Part shown: positions 4,964 to 7,914 of the stretch, piece after piece | Layout: the number at the start of each line of letters is the position of its first letter | How positions within the stretch are numbered: position 1 is the first letter of the stretch | NCBI GenBank assembly: GCA_031257955.1 | Contig: JAIRNQ010000249.1 | Location: 1 to 7,914, forward strand | Direction of reading: 5' to 3' | Source of the DNA: Deltaproteobacteria bacterium | Lineage (GTDB): Bacteria; Desulfobacterota; Desulfarculia; Adiutricales; Adiutricaceae | DNA length: 7,914 bases | Position numbers and translations under genes: made by a program | Notes under the pieces: generated by a model | What the model saw: the letters and a program-made list of their open reading frames with translations, nothing else | The model's database searches: none | What the model was told of the DNA's origin: nothing

Positions 4964-6478
4964 ATGAAGAGAGCCGTCCAAACAGGGATGTTACTGCAGA
5001 AAGGCTGTGGCTTAACCCTTTTGACGCCGGACGAGGTTAAGGAAACGCATTACGCCGGGTTAGAGATCCTGGCGAAAACCGGAGTGTTCGTCGATTCCGA
5101 CGAGGCTTTGGAGATCTTTCACTCCATCGGCTGCGTAGTCGACAAATCAATTAAACGGGTACGAATTCCGGCCCACCTCGTTGAGGCCGCCTTAGAGAGC
5201 GCGCCTTCCCAATTTATCGTCAGGGGCCGGGATCCTGAAAGAGCTTTGAGGATTGGCGGAAAAAGAGTCAGCTTCACGCCTTTTGGGGAAGGCGTAAGGG
5301 TTAACGACCCCTATACCGGCGAGCAAAGGGACTCCACAAAAAAAGATTTGGCGGCCATCACCCGCCTATCCGACTGGATTGACGAGTTTGACATAATTCA
5401 TAGGGCCGTGGCCTCCCAAGACGTCCACCCCGAGTCCTATCCCCTTCACAATTTCGAGTCGATGATCCATAACACGACCAAGCCCATATCGTTGGGCGGC
5501 GGCAACGGCTTTCTGGTTGACAAGATGATTCAGCTGGCGGCCATGGTCAGGGGGGACAAGGATTCCCTGAGCCTCGAGCCGTTGATGGTTATCAGCACCT
5601 GCCCGGTCAGCCCCTTAAGACTGGTCAGCGAGTGCTGCGAGATAGCCATACACGGGGCCCGCCACCGGATCCCGGTTCGCTTCACCACCATGGCCCTCTC
5701 TGGCAGCACCAGCCCCATAACCATGGTCGGAACCATGGCCGTCCAGAACGCCGAGTTTATGGCCTGCGCGACTTTGAGCCAGGCGGTCAGCAGGGGAGCG
5801 CCCATCTTCAGGAGCGGGACTTCAACCCAGCTGGACATGAAAAAAGGCGACGCCTCGGTCGGTTCCCCGGAAATGGCCATGATGGCGGCCATGAACGCCC
5901 AGATTGCCCAGTTCCACGGAGTACCCTCCTGGACGGGCGGGACATAGACGGACAGCAAGATCCCCGGCGGCGCCCAGGCCGGACACGAAAAAACGCTCAC
6001 AGCCCTTTTGGCTGGCTTGGCAGGGTCCAATGTCATCTACGGGGCGGGAATGCTTGAGTGTGGAATGACGGTCGATTACGGGCAGCTGCTTTTGGATTCC
6101 GATATGCTTCAGATGGTTCTGTTCCTTCTTCGAGGAGAAGAGGTAACCGAGGAAAATCTGGACCTTGAGGAGATCCACGAGATAGGCCCCCACGGCAATT
6201 ACATGATGAGCAAGCTCACTCGTAAGTTTATGAGGGCCCAGAGCCGTCCCAAGTTCTTCGACCGCATGAACATGGAAGCCTGGAAAAAACAGGGTAGCCC
6301 CGATTCCTACCAGGTGGCCTTAAACAAAGCCAAAGATCTGTTGGCCAACCACAAGGTCGAGCCGCTTTCGGACTCGGTCTCGGACGACATCAGGCGTTTC
6401 ATAGTTGAGGCGGAGAAAGAACTGGGCGTGCCCAGCAAAAACCCCGACTATGACCCGACCAAAGGCAGCCTCACCTAA
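4964..6478 (+). CDS. mttB: Pyrrolysine-containing trimethylamine methyltransferase (MttB family)
   Basis: MttB transfers a methyl group from trimethylamine to the corrinoid protein MttC, using pyrrolysine encoded by in-frame UAG. The frame runs 327 codons to TAG (5945-5947), then another 176 sense codons to TAA (6476-6478), for 504 residues; archaeal MttB is about 495 with pyrrolysine near residue 334. Upstream features include LTPDEVKETHYAGLEILAKTGV (split motif, residues about 20-40), GRDPE, and NTTKPISLGGGNG. Sequence just before TAG (HGVPSWTGGT) and just after it (TDSKIPGG, then QAGHEKTLTALLAGLAGSN and YGAGML) is continuous family sequence. This argues against a pseudogene or two genes. 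GGTGA lies about 7 bases before the ATG. The exact amine is uncertain: non-pyrrolysine relatives act on glycine betaine and similar compounds, but the UAG favours trimethylamine. No mttC or pyl genes are in view. Confidence 0.93.
5945..5947 (+). other. In-frame UAG read as pyrrolysine
   Basis: TAG at codon 328 of mttB sits at the site where MttB proteins carry pyrrolysine. The frame is unchanged across it and the next stop in frame is 176 codons later. A GC-rich potential stem (CCGG...CCGG, about 5967-5985) lies about 20 bases downstream and might assist decoding, although such elements are not conserved in mttB genes. Decoding requires tRNA-Pyl and PylS encoded elsewhere in the genome. Confidence 0.9.
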
Positions 6479-6494
6479 CACCCGGGCGGTCCGT

Positions 6495-6516
6495 GCCCCG
6501 GGGGTGACCCCGGGGC
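6495..6516 (+). terminator. Strong GC hairpin just after mttB
   Basis: GCCCCGGGG (6495-6503), a GTGA loop (a GNRA-type tetraloop) and CCCCGGGGC (6508-6516) form a perfect 9-bp stem starting 16 bases after the mttB stop. No T tract follows (CAAATGAC), so it is not a textbook intrinsic terminator; it may protect the mRNA end or work with Rho. Confidence 0.55.
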
Positions 6517-6518
6517 CA

Positions 6519-6538
6519 AATGACTAATCAATGACTAA
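6519..6538. repeat. Two AATGACTAA direct repeats spaced one helical turn apart
   Basis: AATGACTAA occurs at 6519-6527 and again at 6530-6538, a period of 11 bp. Tandem sites on one face of the helix are typical of OmpR/PhoB-type response regulators, so a binding site is possible. It lies 250 bases before the HAD gene and right after the mttB hairpin, which leaves its target unclear. Confidence 0.4.
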
Positions 6539-6702
6539 ACATAGGCAACCCAGCGCCCAAACCGATTGATTACCGGGAGATCGGCCACGGCTAGTATATA
6601 GGCGACCGCTATCGTCGGCTTAAAACCCTTTCCCGCCGCGCCCCGGACGAGGTCCGTTCGTCGAAATTTCGGCTCCGACCGATGGATCGCGGCGGCGGCC
6701 CC

Positions 6703-6733
6703 ATTGGTCGCCGGCCCCAAGCCGGCGACCAAT
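6703..6733. other. 13-bp perfect inverted repeat upstream of the HAD gene
   Basis: ATTGGTCGCCGGC (6703-6715) and GCCGGCGACCAAT (6721-6733) are exact complements around a 5-base loop, CCCAA. It is the longest perfect stem noticed in the window and lies 56 bases before the HAD start. A 10-bp perfect palindrome, CGAAATTTCG, is 30 bases further upstream (6662-6671). No T tract follows on either strand, so an RNA structure, operator or palindromic intergenic element is more likely than an intrinsic terminator. The rest of the 6539-6789 spacer shows no gene that I can support. Confidence 0.6.
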
Positions 6734-6789
6734 AATCGAACCGAGTCTTTACCCAGGCCCGGCCCCTGACCGGAAAGCAAAAGAAAACC

Positions 6790-7431
6790 ATGTCCCTGAA
6801 GTACGCCATTTTCGATTTTGACATGACTTTGGTCGATTCGATCAAACCCCTTATGACCAGCGCCAATCTGTTGGCCGGTGAGTTTGGCCTTAAAGAGGTG
6901 ACCTACGATCAGGTCTACCTTGCCGAAGTTTCAGTTCCCAACTGCACTTTCGAGAAGCTCTGGGGCCAACTATGGGGCCATTACGATCCCGCTTGGTATG
7001 AAGCCTACGCCGACCACATGAGTGAGCCTGAATATGAGGCTATGGAACTCTTCGAGGGCGGCTTGGAGACTTTGGAGACGTTAAAGAAAAAAGGCGTTGG
7101 CCTGGGCTTGGCCTCAAACCGGGACACGCCCGACAAGCCTCTAAAGAAGCTTGGCATATTCGATTTTTTTAAGGCCATCGTCGGCCAACTGGACGTCAAA
7201 AACGTCAAACCCGCCCCGGACATGATCCTTAAGGCCATGGAGCTTTTGGGGGGCAAGCCCGAGGAAACCCTTTACGTCTGCGACTCCAAGGGCGATCTGT
7301 TGGCCTCCAAGGCAGCCGGGGTCAAGGCCATGGCCATGACCACCGGCGGGCACGGCAAAGAGGAGCTGCTATCCCTCGGCGCCTTCAGGACCGGGGACAA
7401 GCTGACCGAAATCATCAATCTGTTCGACTAA
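6790..7431 (+). CDS. HAD-superfamily hydrolase, phosphoglycolate phosphatase-like
   Basis: Predicted cytosolic HAD phosphatase of 213 residues, a normal length for the Gph/PGMB-like group with a helical cap. Motif I is DFDMT (9-13), with Asp9 as expected nucleophile and Asp11 as acid/base. Motif II is Ser109 in LASN, motif III the Lys of VKPAPD (Lys140), and motif IV Asp165 and Asp169 in VCDSKGD, where the usual VGDS has Cys for Gly. Residues about 15-90 form the cap. The ATG at 6790 has no strong ribosome binding site; GGAAAG lies rather far upstream. It is in the same direction as mttB but 311 bases away and behind a strong hairpin, so it is probably a separate transcription unit. Its substrate cannot be read from the sequence, and a link to methylamine or ethanolamine metabolism is not shown. 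Confidence 0.88.
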   Translation: MSLKYAIFDFDMTLVDSIKPLMTSANLLAGEFGLKEVTYDQVYLAEVSVPNCTFEKLWGQLWGHYDPAWYEAYADHMSEPEYEAMELFEGGLETLETLKKKGVGLGLASNRDTPDKPLKKLGIFDFFKAIVGQLDVKNVKPAPDMILKAMELLGGKPEETLYVCDSKGDLLASKAAGVKAMAMTTGGHGKEELLSLGAFRTGDKLTEIINLFD

Positions 7432-7482
7432 CGGCCCTTCGGCCGGCCCTCTAGCCGGCTGGCCGCCTTGGGACAACCCAAG
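7432..7482 (+). terminator. Cluster of hairpins after the HAD gene
   Basis: Directly after the stop codon, CGGCC-CTTC-GGCCG (7432-7445) can form a 5-bp hairpin. It overlaps a second option, GCCGGC/GCCGGC (7442-7447 with 7454-7459). A third hairpin, CTTGGG-ACAA-CCCAAG (7467-7482), follows and is trailed by CTTT. The position suggests transcription ends here, though the T tract is very short. Confidence 0.5.
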
Positions 7483-7518
7483 CTTTGGTCCAGCCATTTA
7501 AAGCCGACGCTAAGCCCC

Positions 7519-7670
7519 AGCCCTAAACGGCCAAACTAGGCGTCAGCTTTAAGCTGCTTGGCTAAACGCTAGCCCTAAACGGCTAAACTAGGCGTCAGCT
7601 TTAAGCTGCTTGGCTAAACGCTAGCCCTAAACGGCTAAACTAGGCGTCAGCTAAAGCGGCTTGGCTAACC
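7519..7670. repeat. 52-bp tandem repeat, about 2.9 copies
   Basis: Units at 7519-7570 and 7571-7622 differ at one base (GGCCAA versus GGCTAA); a third from 7623 to about 7670 keeps the first 30 bases exactly, then diverges with a one-base shortening. A weak partial copy (GACGCTAAGCCCC) precedes the array. Each unit carries CAGCT-TTA-AGCTG, and at the unit junctions GGCTA-AACGC-TAGCC and TAGCC-CTAAAC-GGCTA, so each TAGCC can pair with the GGCTA on either side. No open frame explains the repeat. Confidence 0.75.
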
Positions 7671-7914
7671 GACATAATAATAGGCTGGACATAATCGAGC
7701 CGATAATCGTCAACTTTATTCCGCGACTCGCGCCAAAAGAATCAACCTGAAACACATCCCTTAGCCGGTTATACAAGTTACAAAATAGATTTTAAATCTT
7801 ATGGGATTATTATAACTTTATTTTAGTTATCAAGTTTAAGTTTAATTAAGTTAAAAATTGATTCCACCAGATATATCTTCACGGTTTGTCGCTACTGGCT
7901 AAGGCATTAATTTG
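7671..7914. other. AT-rich intergenic tail
   Basis: After the tandem repeat the composition changes sharply, and 7765-7870 is nearly all A and T (for example around TTATTATAACTTTATTTTAG). I see no gene, RNA gene or strong promoter. Weak promoter-like hexamers exist on both strands (TTGTCG with TAATTT near the right edge on the plus strand; TATAAT around 7809-7814 on the minus strand), but none has both good elements at proper spacing. It could be the upstream region of a gene beyond the right edge. Confidence 0.5.

Noticed and set aside
5530..6193. Long minus-strand open frames opposite mttB
   Set aside because: They are antisense to clearly conserved coding sequence and have no recognisable domain.
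5945..6478. Treating mttB as a pseudogene or as two genes split at the TAG
   Set aside because: The frame is unchanged, the sequence on both sides is continuous MttB-family sequence, and TAG lies at the known pyrrolysine site. The only start candidate for a second gene (TTG at 6008) lies inside conserved sequence.
4464..7914. A pylT (tRNA-Pyl) gene near mttB
   Set aside because: I looked for a CUA anticodon loop with tRNA arms on both strands and found none.
7519..7914. Replication origin with iterons beside an AT-rich region
   Set aside because: The tandem repeats next to AT-rich DNA resemble an origin in outline, but there is no replication initiator gene, no clear DnaA boxes were noticed, and the units look like hairpin elements.

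Overview
The window looks like part of a chromosome from an anaerobic bacterium that decodes UAG as pyrrolysine. It has two catabolic blocks in opposite directions, separated by a long regulatory region. The minus-strand block reads eutS, eutP, eutB, eutC, running off the left edge. It encodes a bent-hexamer microcompartment shell protein, an EutP/PduV-type P-loop protein, and both subunits of adenosylcobalamin-dependent ethanolamine ammonia-lyase. The plus-strand block begins with an MttB-family methylamine methyltransferase whose reading frame is crossed by one in-frame TAG (5945-5947). The frame continues for 176 more codons with family-typical sequence, so I read it as one pyrrolysine-containing protein of 504 residues. 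A HAD-superfamily phosphatase follows about 310 bases downstream.

The base composition is GC-rich, with very frequent GGCC in and between genes. Pyrrolysine plus ethanolamine use in a microcompartment would fit a Desulfobacterota (former Deltaproteobacteria) lineage or a Firmicutes anaerobe, perhaps from a gut or sediment. The sequence alone does not settle this.

Layout: 31-921 eutC (-); 922-1041 spacer with short GC-rich repeats; 1042-2406 eutB (-); 2407-2774 long spacer with three degenerate direct repeats and a terminator-like hairpin; 2775-3374 eutP (-); 3377-3715 eutS (-), two bases from eutP; 3716-4963 intergenic region of 1.25 kb; 4964-6478 mttB with UAG (+); 6479-6789 spacer with a terminator-like hairpin, an 11-bp-period direct repeat and a 13-bp perfect inverted repeat; 6790-7431 HAD phosphatase (+); 7432-7914 hairpins, a 52-bp tandem repeat and an AT-rich tail.

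The centre is the least ordinary part. Two near-consensus sigma70-type promoters point away from each other, at 4227-4255 (-) and 4429-4457 (+). Each predicts an untranslated leader of about 500 nt, one before eutS and one before mttB. The eut leader is full of perfect inverted repeats and holds two 50-bp units that differ at one base and can each fold into a similar multi-hairpin structure. It matches no riboswitch class I can recognise by eye and is the best candidate here for an undescribed regulatory RNA.

Functionally, EutBC splits ethanolamine into acetaldehyde and ammonia inside a shell that includes EutS, while MttB moves a methyl group from trimethylamine (or a related amine) to a corrinoid protein. 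Both depend on corrinoid cofactors, and both substrates can come from phospholipid head groups (ethanolamine and choline). Joint use of membrane-lipid head groups is a reasonable but unproven reading of the arrangement.
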